This document shows, piece after piece, positions 12,135-25,200 of a DNA stretch of 64,000 bases (within the stretch, counting starts at the first letter, position 1; every line of letters begins with the position of its first letter). This DNA comes from Bilabrum cf. latius (Eukaryota > Bigyra: Bicosoecida > Bigyra > Bicosoecida): contig OZ237742.1 in the NCBI GenBank assembly GCA_965178125.1, forward strand, positions 1-64,000. Direction: 5' to 3'. A program made the position numbers and the translations under genes. The notes under the pieces are model-generated. The model made no database searches. It was given only the letters and a program-made list of their open reading frames with translations, and had not been told where the DNA came from.

Positions 12135-13901
12135 GCATCGTATAGCACGCACATCCTGTCTGTGGGCCGAGAAATCGGCGTTCTCCGTATAGCTAGGGTT
12201 ACGAAAGTGGCATATTTGGGTGTTTAATGGTCCATATCTCAGCCGATACTGGTCGTTGATGGCTGCGGCTTCGTCATAGCCGGGTCACGACTGCTTTCGC
12301 GTCGGTTACTTTTCGAACTCGGAGTCGAATTTCACACCCCTTCCTGCCCTCACTGTGCCCTCGGACTGTATCATGGAGGTGCTCCAGACCCACAGGCATG
12401 TGCTGCGACGCAGTTTGACCACCAGCATGCGTCACGGCGAATGGTAGAGTCAGAGACCTGAGATCTATGTGTTCCAGGATATGTGATCTCGGATTGCCGA
12501 AGTAGCCCGGCGTGGCATTTTTATAGAATGCATATTCAAACGCACCCATGCCGCATCTGGGTGCTGAGCTATCGCGGCTTGCGCAAATGTTTGGGCTAGC
12601 CCGAATCTTTGATCCATGTTTTCTCAGCCCGGAAATATGTCCAATGCCTTACACCTTCCACATGATGTCTACGCACCTCTGTTCCCTGGAATTACTCGGA
12701 GTTTCATAATTTTCAACCAAGTCTCACTCTTACCGGTCTGTGACATGCACCCTATTCCTAGCCTTGCCCCTTTGTGGGGGAGTTGCAAATTCGATTTGCT
12801 GATTCATGAGTTTGTATTATTGCACTGTATCATTTACGGTACTTGGTTTTCTGACATGATTAAAAAATCCACCCAATTTTCGGGGCCAAGCTCCTCTCGC
12901 CGGTATATGACATACACCCTATTCCTAGCCTTGCCCCTCTGTGGGGGAGTTGCAAATTCGATTTGCTGATTCATGAGTTTGCATTATTGCACTGTATCAT
13001 TTACGGTACTTGGTTTTCTGACATGATTAAAAAATCCACCCAATTTTCGGGGCCAACCTCCTCTCGCCGGTATATGACATACACCCTATTCCTAGCCTTG
13101 CCCCTCTGTGGGGGAGTTGCAAATTCGATTTGCTGATTCATGAGTTTGTATTATTGCACTGTATCATTTACGGTACTTGGTTTTCTGACATTAATGAAGA
13201 TCGCCAGTCACCCAGTCACTGTGGGCGTGGCGCCGACCAGATGAGCACTTACTTGTATTGCTCGATTGCTCGAGAGCTGTGTGCCAGCCATTCTCCAAAC
13301 TTCGCACACATGACACATGATGATGACTCAAAGTGCGAATGAACGGCTGAAATCAAGAAATCTCATTTACAGCTAATGAACGCCCCTTAGGAAAACCTCT
13401 TACCTAACCCGAACCCATGTACGTATGCAAACCCAACCATGTAGGTGTGCAAACCCCATACTTGCAATGCTTGATGTAATAGAATCACGGGGAATATTTG
13501 CCCCCAGTTGTGGTCCCCGGCCGTCCCGATGCAGTTTGAACGGTCTTCATATCTCATCTGGTTGCCGAGATCGCCGCGCGCATTTTTTCTGCCTGAAAAT
13601 CTTCGTCCCCCCATACTGTCGCCGCGCGGTCAAAACGGAACCTGGGGAACATTTGCCCCCTGTTGTGGTCCCAGGCCGTCCCGATGCAGTATGAACGGTC
13701 TTCATATCTCATCTGGTTGCCGAGATCGTCGCGCGCATTTTTTCTGCATGACAATCTTCGTCCCACCATATTATCGCCGCGCGGTCAAAACGGAACCTGG
13801 GGAACATTTGCCCCCTGTTGTGGTCCCAGGCCGTCCCGATGCAGTTTGAACGGTCTTCATATCTCATCTGGTTGCCGAGATCGCCGCGCGCATTTTTTCT
13901 G
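12135..13901. repeat. Composite satellite block 1
   Basis: Order: part of one 410-bp unit (12135-12449), linker B, three 167-bp units (starts near 12751, 12918, 13085), linker D (about 13190-13488), then about 2.7 units of the 155-bp satellite ending at 13901. Its 410-bp part differs slightly from later copies, as in the region coding the small minus-strand ORF at 12274-12549. Block 1 resembles block 3 most closely in having a short 155-bp array. Confidence 0.9.
12741..13195. repeat. 167-bp satellite array (first of five)
   Basis: Tandem 167-bp units containing CCTATTCCTAGCCTTGCCCC and a run of A around GATTAAAAAATCC. There are three copies here, in block 2 and in blocks 4 and 5; block 3 has four. 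The last unit always ends at the same point (TTTTCTGACATTAATGAAG), where linker D starts. Confidence 0.9.
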
Positions 13902-14260
13902 CGTATAGCTAGGGTTACGAAAGTGGCATATTTGGGTGTTTAATGGTCCATATCTCAGCCGATACTGGTCGTTGATGGCTGCGGCTTCGTCATAGCCGGG
14001 TCACGACTGCTTTCGCGTCGGCTACTTTTCGAACTCGGAGTCGAATTTCACACCCCTTCCTGCCCTCACTGTGCCCTCGGACTGTATCATGGAGGTGCTC
14101 CAGACCCACAGGCATGTGCTGCGACGCAGTTTGACCACCAGCATGCATCACGGCGAATGGTAGAGCCGAACCAGTTTACCTGCTCCTATCTGATTCCGGA
14201 TTGCAAGCGAACATGTGCCCGCGTCGTCTCGACTAGTTCCGACTCCGGCCTATCTAACCC

Positions 14261-14670
14261 GCATCGTATAGCACGCACATCCTGTCTGTGGGCCGAGAAA
14301 TCGGCGTTCTCCGTATAGCTAGGGTTACGAAAGTGGCATATTTGGGTGTTTAATGGTCCATATCTCAGCCGATACTGGTCGTTGATGGCTGCGGCTTCGT
14401 CATAGCCGGGTCACGACTGCTTTCGCGTCGGCTACTTTTCGAACTCGGAGTCGAATTTCACACCCCTTCCTGCCCTCACTGTGCCCTCGGACTGTATCAT
14501 GGAGGTGCTCCAGACCCACAGGCATGTGCTGCGACGCAGTTTGGCCACCAGCATGCATCACGGCGAATGGTAGAGCCGAACCAGTTTACCTGCTCCTATC
14601 TGATTCCGGATTGCAAGCGAACATGTGCCCGCGTCGTCTCGACTAGTTCCGACTCCGGCCTATCTAACCC
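14261..14670. repeat. 410-bp satellite unit (exemplar)
   Basis: One complete unit, beginning GCATCGTATAGCACGC and ending CCTATCTAACCC. Successive starts at 14261, 14671 and 15081 are exactly 410 bp apart, and the same spacing holds at 18602-19832, 22590-23410 and 26931-28571. Each unit contains a single TAGGGTTA, an isolated telomere-like motif in the orientation opposite to the internal telomere array. Confidence 0.9.
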
Positions 14671-16435
14671 GCATCGTATAGCACGCACATCCTGTCTGTG
14701 GGCCGAGAAATCGGCGTTCTCCGTATAGCTAGGGTTACGAAAGTGGCATATTTGGGTGTTTAATGGTCCATATCTCAGCCGATACTGGTCGTTGATGGCT
14801 GCGGCTTCGTCATAGCCGGGTCACGACTGCTTTCGCGTCGATTACTTTTCGAACTCGGAGTCGAATTTCACACCCCTTCCTGCCCTCACTGTGCCCTCGG
14901 ACTGTATCATGGAGGTGCTCCAGACCCACAGGCATGTGCTGCGACGCAGTTTGACCACCAGCATGCATCACGGCGAATGGTAGAGCCGAACCAGTTTACC
15001 TGCTCCTATCTGATTCCGGATTGCAAGCGAACATGTGCCCGCGTCGTCTCGACTAGTTCTGACTCCGGCCTATCTAACCCGCATCGTATAGCACGCACAT
15101 CCTGTCTGTGGGCCGAGAAATCGGCGTTCTCCGTATAGCTAGGGTTACGAAAGTGGCATATTTGGGTGTTTAATGGTCCATATCTCAGCCGATACTGGTC
15201 GTTGATGGCTGCGGCTTCGTCATAGCCGGGTCACGACTGCTTTCGCGTCGGTTACTTTTCGAACTCGGAGTCGAATTTCACACCCCTTCCTGCCCTCACT
15301 GTGCCCTCGGACTGTATCATGGAGGTGCTCCAGACCCACAGGCATGTGCTGCGACGCAGTTTGACCACCAGCATGCATCACGGCGAATGGTAGAGTCAGA
15401 GCCATGAAATCCATGTGTTCCAGGATATGTGATCTCGGATTGCCGAAGTAGCCCGGCGTGGCATTTTTATAGAATGCATATTCAAACGCACTCATGCCGC
15501 ATCTGGTTGCTGAGCTATCGGGACTTGCGCAAATGTTTGGGCTAGCCCGAATCTTTGATCCATGTTTTCTCAGCCCGGAAATATGTCCAATGCCTTACAC
15601 CTTCCACATGATGTCTACGCACCTCTGTTCCCTGGAATTACTCGGAGTTTCATAATTTTCAACCAAGTCTCACTCTTACCGGTCTGTGACATGCACCCTA
15701 TTCCTAGCCTTGCCCCTTTGTGGGGGAGTTGCAAATTCGATTTGCTGATTCATGAGTTTGCATTATTGCACTGTATCATTTACGGTACTTGGTTTTCTGA
15801 CATGATTAAAAAATCCACCCAATTTTCGGGGCCAACCTCCTCTCGCCGGTATATGACATACACCCTATTCCTAGCCTTGCCCCTTTGTGGGGGAGTTGCA
15901 AATTTGATTTGCTGATTCATGAGTTTGCATTATTGCACTGTATCATTTACGGTACTTGGTTTTCTGACATGATTAAAAAATCCACCCAATTTTCGGGGCC
16001 AACCTCCTCTCGCCGGTATATGACATACACCCTATTCCTAGCCTTGCCCCTTTGTGGGGGAGTTGCAAATTCGATTTGCTGATTCATGAGTTTGCATTAT
16101 TGCACTGTATCATTTACGGTACTTGGTTTTCTGACATTAATGAAGATCGCCAGTCACCCAGTCACTGTGGGCGTGGCGCCGACCAGATGAGCACTTACTT
16201 GTATTGCTCGATTGCTCGAGAGCTGTGTGCCAGCCATTCTCCAAACTTCGCACACATGACACATGATGATGACTCAAAGTGCGAATGAACGGCTGAAATC
16301 AAGAAATCTCATTTACAGCTAATGAACGCCCCTAAGGAAAACCTCTTACCTAACCCGAACCCATGTACGTATGCAAACCCAACCATGTAGGTGTGCAAAC
16401 CCCATACTTGCAATGCTTGATGTAATAGAATCACG

Positions 16436-18242
16436 GGGAACATTTGCCCCCAGTTGTGGTCCCAGGCCGTCCCGATGCAGTTTGAACGGTCTTCATATCT
16501 CATCTGGTTGCCGAGATCGCCGCGCGCATTTTTTCTGCATGACAATCTTCGTCCCACCATACTGTCGCCGCGCGGTATAAACGGAACCTGGGGAACATTT
16601 GCCCCCTGTTGTGGTCCCAGGCCGTCCCGATGCAGTTTGAACGGTCTTCATATCTCCTGTGGTTGCCGAGATCGCCGCGCGCATTTTTTCTGCCTGAAAA
16701 TCTTCGTCCCCCCATACTGTCGCCGCGCGGTCAAAACGGAATCTGGGGAACATTTGCCCCACATTGTACCCCCAGGCCGTCCCGATGCAGTATGAACGGT
16801 CTTCATATCTCATCTGGTTGCCGAGATCGTCGCGCGCATTTTTTCTGCATGACAATCTTCGTCCAGCCATATTGTCGCCGCGCGGTATAAACGGAACCTG
16901 GGGAACATTTGCCCCCAGTTGTGGTCCCAGGCCGTCCCGATGCAGTTTGAACGGTCTTCATATCTCATCTGGTTGCCGAGATCGCCGCGCGCATTTTTTC
17001 TGCATGACAATCTTCGTCCAGCCATATTGTCGCCGCGCGGTATAAACGGAACCTGGGGAACATTTGCCCCCAGTTGTGGTCCCAGGCCGTCCCGATGCAG
17101 TTTGAACGGTCTTCATATCTCCTGTGGTTGCCGAGATCGCCGCGCGCATTTTTTCTGCCTGAAAATCTTCGTCCCCCCATACTGTCGCCGCGCGGTCAAA
17201 ACGGAATCTGGGGAACATTTGCCCCACATTGTACCCCCAGGCCGTCCCGATGCAGTATGAACGGTCTTCATATCTCATCTGGTTGCCGAGATCGTCGCGC
17301 GCATTTTTTCTGCATGACAATCTTCGTCCAGCCATATTGTCGCCGCGCGGTATAAACGGAACCTGGGGAACATTTGCCCCCAGTTGTGGTCCCAGGCCGT
17401 CCCGATGCAGTTTGAACGGTCTTCATATCTCATCTGGTTGCCGAGATCGCCGCGCGCATTTTTTCTGCATGACAATCTTCGTCCAGCCATATTGTCGCCG
17501 CGCGGTATAAACGGAACCTGGGGAACATTTGCCCCCAGTTGTGGTCCCAGGCCGTCCCGATGCAGTTTGAACGGTCTTCATATCTCATCTGGTTGCCGAG
17601 ATCGTCGCGCGCATTTTTTCTGCATGACAATCTTCGTCCAGCCATATTGTCGCCGCGCGGTATAAACGGAATCTGGGGAACATTTGCCCCACATTGTACC
17701 CCCAGGCCGTCCCGATGCAGTTTGAACGGTCTTCATATCTCATCTGGTTGCCGAGATCGTTGCGCGCATTTTTTCTGCATGACAATCTTCGTCCAGCCAT
17801 ATTGTCGCCGCGCGGTCAAAACGGAACCTGGGGAACATTTGCCCCCTGTTTTGGTCCCCGGCCGTCCCAATGCAGTATGAACGGTCTTCATATCTCATCT
17901 GGTTGCCGAGATCGCCGCGCGCATTTTTTCTGCCTGAAAATCTTCGTCCCCCCATACTGTCGCCGCGCGGTCAAAACGGAACCTGGGGAACATTTGCCCC
18001 CTGTTGTGGTCCCAGGCCGTCCCGATGCAGTATGAACGGTCTTCATATCTCATCTGGTTGCCGAGATCGCCGCGCGCATTTTTTCTGCATGACAATCTTC
18101 GTCCCACCATATTATCGCCGCGCGGTCAAAACGGAACCTGGGGAACATTTGCCCCCAGTTGTGGTCCCCGGCCGTCCCGATGCAGTATGAACGGTCTTCA
18201 TATCTCATCTGGTTGCCGAGATCGCCGCGCGCATTTTTTCTG
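16436..18242. repeat. 155-bp satellite array (exemplar)
   Basis: About 11.7 tandem copies of a 155-bp unit containing ACGGTCTTCATATCTC and GCCGCGCGCATTTTTTCTGC. Variant classes alternate (TGTGGTCCCAGG versus TGTACCCCCAGG; CCTGAAAATC versus CATGACAATC). The unit length is 3n+2, so the 70-125 codon ORFs seen on both strands rotate frame between copies and are not taken as genes. Confidence 0.92.
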
Positions 18243-21200
18243 CGTATAGCTAGGGTTACGAAAGTGGCATATTTGGGTGTTTAATGGTCCATATCTCAGT
18301 CGATACTGGTCGTTGATGGCTGCGGCTTCGTCATAGCCGGGTCACGACTGCTTTCGCGTCGGTTACTTTTCGAACTCGGAGTCGAATTTCACACCCCTTC
18401 CTGCCCTCACTGTGCCCTCGGACTGTATCATGGAGGTGCTCCAGACCCACAGGCATGTGCTGCGACGCAGTTTGACCACCAGCATGCATCACGGCGAATG
18501 GTAGAGCCGAACCAGTTTACCTGCTCCTATCTGATTCCGGATTGCAAGCGAACATGTGCCCGCGTCGTCTCGACTAGTTCCGACTCCGGCCTATCTAACC
18601 CGCATCGTATAGCACGCACATCCTGTCTGTGGGCCGAGAAATCGGCGTTCTCCGTATAGCTAGGGTTACGAAAGTGGCATATTTGGGTGTTTAATGGTCC
18701 ATATCTCAGCCGATACTGGTCGTTGATGGCTGCGGCTTCGTCATAGCCGGGTCACGACTGCTTTCGCGTCGGTTACTTTTCGAACTCGGAGTCGAATTTC
18801 ACACCCCTTCCTGCCCTCACTGTGCCCTCGGACTGTATCATGGAGGTGCTCCAGACCCACAGGCATGTGCTGCGACGCAGTTTGGCCACCAGCATGCATC
18901 ACGGCGAATGGTAGAGCCGAACCAGTTTACCTGCTCCTATCTGATTCCGGATTGCAAGCGAACATGTGCCCGCGTCGTCTCGACTAGTTCCGACTCCGGC
19001 CTATCTAACCCGCATCGTATAGCACGCACATCCTGTCTGTGGGCCGAGAAATCGGCGTTCTCCGTATAGCTAGGGTTACGAAAGTGGCATATTTGGGTGT
19101 TTAATGGTCCATATCTCAGCCGATACTGGTCGTTGATGGCTGCGGCTTCGTCATAGCCGGGTCACGACTGCTTTCGCGTCGGTTACTTTTCGAACTCGGA
19201 GTCGAATTTCACACCCCTTCCTGCCCTCACTGTGCCCTCGGACTGTATCATGGAGGTGCTCCAGACCCACAGGCATGTGCTGCGACGCAGTTTGGCCACC
19301 AGCATGCATCACGGCGAATGGTAGAGCCGAACCAGTTTACCTGCTCCTATCTGATTCCGGATTGCAAGCGAACATGTGCCCGCGTCGTCTCGACTAGTTC
19401 CGACTCCGGCCTATCTAACCCGCATCGTATAGCACGCACATCCTGTCTGTGGGCCGAGAAATCGGCGTTCTCCGTATAGCTAGGCTTACGAAAGTGGCAT
19501 ATTTGGGTGTTTAATGGTCCATATCTCAGCCGATACTGGTCGTTGATGGCTGCGGCTTCGTCATAGCCGGGTCACGACTGCTTTCGCGTCGGTTACTTTT
19601 CGAACTCGGAGTCGAATTTCACACCCCTTCCTGCCCTCACTGTGCCCTCGGACTGTATCATGGAGGTGCTCCAGACCCACAGGCATGTGCTGCGACGCAG
19701 TTTGGCCACCAGCATGCATCACGGCGAATGGTAGAGCCGAACCAGTTTACCTGCTCCTATCTGATTCCGGATTGCAAGCGAACATGTGCCCGCGTCGTCT
19801 CGACTAGTTCCGACTCCGGCCTATCTAACCCGCATCGTATAGCACGCACATCCTGTCTGTGGGCCGAGAAATCGGCGTTCTCCGTATAGCTAGGGTTACG
19901 AAAGTGGCATATTTGGGTGTTTAATGGTCCATATCTCAGCCGATACTGGTCGTTGATGGCTGCGGCTTCGTCATAGCCGGGTCACGACTGCTTTCGCGTC
20001 GGTTACTTTTCGAACTCGGAGTCGAATTTCACACCCCTTCCTGCCCTCACTGTGCCCTCGGACTGTATCATGGAGGTGCTCCAGACCCACAGGCATGTGC
20101 TGCGACGCAGTTTGACCACCAGCATGCATCACGGCGAATGGTAGAGTCAGAGCCATGAAATCCATGTGTTCCAGGATATGTGATCTCGGATTGCCGAAGT
20201 AGCCCGGCGTGGCATTTTTATAGAATGCATATTCAAACGCACTCATGCCGCATCTGGTTGCTGAGCTATCGGGACTTGCGCAAATGTTTGGGCTAGCCCG
20301 AATCTTTGATCCATGTTTTCTCAGCCCGGAAATATGTCCAATGCCTTACACCTTCCACATGATGTCTACGCACCTCTGTTCCCTGGAATTACTCGGAGTT
20401 TCATAATTTTCAACCAAGTCTCACTCTTACCGGTCTGTGACATGCACCCTATTCCTAGCCTTGCCCCTTTGTGGGGGAGTTGCAAATTCGATTTGCTGAT
20501 TCATGAGTTTGTATTATTGCACTGTATCATTTACGGTACTTGGTTTTCTGACATGATTAAAAAATCCACCCAATTTTCGGGGCCAACCTCCTCTCGCCGG
20601 TATATGACATACACCCTATTCCTAGCCTTGCCCCTTTGTGGGGGAGTTGCAAATTTGATTTGCTGATTCATGAGTTTGCATTATTGCACTGTATCATTTA
20701 CGGTACTTGGTTTTCTGACATGATTAAAAAATCCACCCAATTTTCGGGGCCAACCTCCTCTCGCCGGTATATGACATACACCCTATTCCTAGCCTTGCCC
20801 CTCTGTGGGGGAGTTGCAAATTCGATTTGCTGATTCATGAGTTTGCATTATTGCACTGTATCATTTACGGTACTTGGTTTTCTGACATGATTAAAAAATC
20901 CACCCAATTTTCGGGGCCAACCTCCTCTCGCCGGTATATGACATACACCCTATTCCTAGCCTTGCCCCTCTGTGGGGGAGTTGCAAATTCGATTTGCTGA
21001 TTCATGAGTTTGTATTATTGCACTGTATCATTTACGGTACTTGGTTTTCTGACATTAATGAAGATCGCCAGTCACCCAGTCACTGTGGGCGTGGCGCCGA
21101 CCAGATGAGCACTTACTTGTATTGCTCGATTGCTCGAGAGCTGTGTGCCAGCCATTCTCCAAACTTCGCACACATGACACATGATGATGACTCAAAGTGC

Positions 21201-22231
21201 GAATGAACGGCTGAAATCAAGAAATCTCATTTACAGCTAATGAACGCCCCTTAGGAAAACCTCTTACCTAACCCGAACCCATGTACGTATGCAAACCCAA
21301 CCATGTAGGTGTGCAAACCCCATACTTGCAATGCTTGATGTAATAGAATCACGGGGAACATTTGCCCCCAGTTGTGGTCCCCGGCCGTCCCGATGCAGTT
21401 TGAACGGTCTTCATATCTCATCTGGTTGCCGAGATCGCCGCGCGCATTTTTTCTGCCTGACAATCTTCGTCCAGCCATATTGTCGCCGCGCGGTATAAAC
21501 GGAACCTGGGGAACATTTGCCCCCAGTTGTGGTCCCAGGCCGTCCCAATGCAGTATGAACGGTCTTCATATCTCATCTGGTTGCCGAGATCGCCGCGCGC
21601 ATTTTCTCTGCCTGAAAATCTTCATCCCCCCATACTGTCGCCGCGCGGTCAAAACGGAACCTGGGGAACATTTGCCCCCTGTTGTGGTCCCAGGCCGTCC
21701 CAATGCAGTTTGAACGGTCTTCATATCTCATCTGGTTGCCGAGATCGCCGCGCGCATTTTTTCTGCCTGAAAATCTTCGTCCCACCATATTGTCGCCGCG
21801 CGGTCAAAATGGAACCTGGGGAACATTTGCCCCCAGTTGTGGTCCCCGGCCGTCCCAATGCAGTATGAACGGTCTTCATATCTCATCTGGTTGCCGAGAT
21901 CGCCGCGCGCATTTTTTCTGCCTGAAAATCTTCGTCCCCCCATACTGTCGCCGCGCGGTCAAAACGGAACCTGGGGAACATTTGCCCCCTGTTGTGGTCC
22001 CAGGCCGTCCCGATGCAGTATGAACGGTCTTCATATCTCATCTGGTTGCCGAGATCGTCGCGCGCATTTTTTCTGCATGACAATCTTCGTCCCACCATAT
22101 TATCGCCGCGCGGTCAAAACGGAACCTGGGGAACATTTGCCCCCTGTTGTGGTCCCAGGCCGTCCCGATGCAGTTTGAACGGTCTTCATATCTCATCTGG
22201 TTGCCGAGATCGCCGCGCGCATTTTTTCTGC
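18243..22231. repeat. Composite satellite block 3
   Basis: A truncated 410-bp unit, then full units from 18602, 19012 and 19422 and a last one from 19832 cut near 20146; linker B; four 167-bp units; linker D; and a short 155-bp array of about 5.7 units (21354-22231). Its right half matches block 1 at an offset of 7,864 bp. Confidence 0.9.
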
Positions 22232-25200
22232 GTATAGCTAGGGTTACGAAAGTGGCATATTTGGGTGTTTAATGGTCCATATCTCAGCCGATACTGGTCG
22301 TTGATGGCTGCGGCTTCGTCATAGCCGGGTCACGACTGCTTTCGCGTCGGCTACTTTTCGAACTCGGAGTCGAATTTCACACCCCTTCCTGCCCTCACTG
22401 TGCCCTCGGACTGTATCATGGAGGTGCTCCAGACCCACAGGCATGTGCTGCGACGCAGTTTGACCACCAGCATGCATCACGGCGAATGGTAGAGCCGAAC
22501 CAGTTTACCTGCTCCTATCTGATTCCGGATTGCAAGCGAACATGTGCCCGCGTCGTCTCGACTAGTTCCGACTCCGGCCTATCTAACCCGCATCGTATAG
22601 CACGCACATCCTGTCTGTGGGCCGAGAAATCGGCGTTCTCCGTATAGCTAGGGTTACGAAAGTGGCATATTTGGGTGTTTAATGGTCCATATCTCAGCCG
22701 ATACTGGTCGTTGATGGCTGCGGCTTCGTCATAGCCGGGTCACGACTGCTTTCGCGTCGGTTACTTTTCGAACTCGGAGTCGAATTTCACACCCCTTCCT
22801 GCCCTCACTGTGCCCTCGGACTGTATCATGGAGGTGCTCCAGACCCACAGGCATGTGCTGCGACGCAGTTTGGCCACCAGCATGCATCACGGCGAATGGT
22901 AGAGCCGAACCAGTTTACCTGCTCCTATCTGATTCCGGATTGCAAGCGAACATGTGCCCGCGTCGTCTCGACTAGTTCCGACTCCGGCCTATCTAACCCG
23001 CATCGTATAGCACGCACATCCTGTCTGTGGGCCGAGAAATCGGCGTTCTCCGTATAGCTAGGGTTACGAAAGTGGCATATTTGGGTGTTTAATGGTCCAT
23101 ATCTCAGCCGATACTGGTCGTTGATGGCTGCGGCTTCGTCATAGCCGGGTCACGACTGCTTTCGCGTCGATTACTTTTCGAACTCGGAGTCGAATTTCAC
23201 ACCCCTTCCTGCCCTCACTGTGCCCTCGGACTGTATCATGGAGGTGCTCCAGACCCACAGGCATGTGCTGCGACGCAGTTTGACCACCAGCATGCATCAC
23301 GGCGAATGGTAGAGCCGAACCAGTTTACCTGCTCCTATCTGATTCCGGATTGCAAGCGAACATGTGCCCGCGTCGTCTCGACTAGTTCTGACTCCGGCCT
23401 ATCTAACCCGCATCGTATAGCACGCACATCCTGTCTGTGGGCCGAGAAATCGGCGTTCTCCGTATAGCTAGGGTTACGAAAGTGGCATATTTGGGTGTTT
23501 AATGGTCCATATCTCAGCCGATACTGGTCGTTGATGGCTGCGGCTTCGTCATAGCCGGGTCACGACTGCTTTCGCGTCGGTTACTTTTCGAACTCGGAGT
23601 CGAATTTCACACCCCTTCCTGCCCTCACTGTGCCCTCGGACTGTATCATGGAGGTGCTCCAGACCCACAGGCATGTGCTGCGACGCAGTTTGACCACCAG
23701 CATGCATCACGGCGAATGGTAGAGTCAGAGCCATGAAATCCATGTGTTCCAGGATATGTGATCTCGGATTGCCGAAGTAGCCCGGCGTGGCATTTTTATA
23801 GAATGCATATTCAAACGCACTCATGCCGCATCTGGTTGCTGAGCTATCGGGACTTGCGCAAATGTTTGGGCTAGCCCGAATCTTTGATCCATGTTTTCTC
23901 AGCCCGGAAATATGTCCAATGCCTTACACCTTCCACATGATGTCTACGCACCTCTGTTCCCTGGAATTACTCGGAGTTTCATAATTTTCAACCAAGTCTC
24001 ACTCTTACCGGTCTGTGACATGCACCCTATTCCTAGCCTTGCCCCTTTGTGGGGGAGTTGCAAATTCGATTTGCTGATTCATGAGTTTGTATTATTGCAC
24101 TGTATCATTTACGGTACTTGGTTTTCTGACATGATTAAAAAATCCACCCAATTTTCGGGGCCAACCTCCTCTCGCCGGTATATGACATACACCCTATTCC
24201 TAGCCTTGCCCCTTTGTGGGGGAGTTGCAAATTTGATTTGCTGATTCATGAGTTTGCATTATTGCACTGTATCATTTACGGTACTTGGTTTTCTGACATG
24301 ATTAAAAAATCCACCCAATTTTCGGGGCCAACCTCCTCTCGCCGGTATATGACATACACCCTATTCCTAGCCTTGCCCCTTTGTGGGGGAGTTGCAAATT
24401 CGATTTGCTGATTCATGAGTTTGCATTATTGCACTGTATCATTTACGGTACTTGGTTTTCTGACATTAATGAAGATCGCCAGTCACCCAGTCACTGTGGG
24501 CGTGGCGCCGACCAGATGAGCACTTACTTGTATTGCTCGATTGCTCGAGAGCTGTGTGCCAGCCATTCTCCAAACTTCGCACACATGACACATGATGATG
24601 ACTCAAAGTGCGAATGAACGGCTGAAATCAAGAAATCTCATTTACAGCTAATGAACGCCCCTAAGGAAAACCTCTTACCTAACCCGAACCCATGTACGTA
24701 TGCAAACCCAACCATGTAGGTGTGCAAACCCCATACTTGCAATGCTTGATGTAATAGAATCACGGGGAACATTTGCCCCCAGTTGTGGTCCCAGGCCGTC
24801 CCGATGCAGTTTGAACGGTCTTCATATCTCATCTGGTTGCCGAGATCGCCGCGCGCATTTTTTCTGCATGACAATCTTCGTCCCACCATACTGTCGCCGC
24901 GCGGTATAAACGGAACCTGGGGAACATTTGCCCCCTGTTGTGGTCCCAGGCCGTCCCGATGCAGTTTGAACGGTCTTCATATCTCCTGTGGTTGCCGAGA
25001 TCGCCGCGCGCATTTTTTCTGCCTGAAAATCTTCGTCCCCCCATACTGTCGCCGCGCGGTCAAAACGGAATCTGGGGAACATTTGCCCCACATTGTACCC
25101 CCAGGCCGTCCCGATGCAGTATGAACGGTCTTCATATCTCATCTGGTTGCCGAGATCGTCGCGCGCATTTTTTCTGCATGACAATCTTCGTCCAGCCATA

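Larger units (their letters stand above)
13902..18242. repeat. Composite satellite block 2
   Basis: Starts with a 410-bp unit lacking its first ~51 bp (fused to the 155-bp satellite at TTCTGCGTATAGC). Full units start at 14261 and 14671, and a unit from 15081 is cut near 15395. Linker B, three 167-bp units, linker D and a long array of about 11.7 155-bp units (16436-18242) follow. The stretch from about 14.7 to 18.6 kb recurs nearly base for base 8,329 bp downstream in block 4. Confidence 0.9.
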
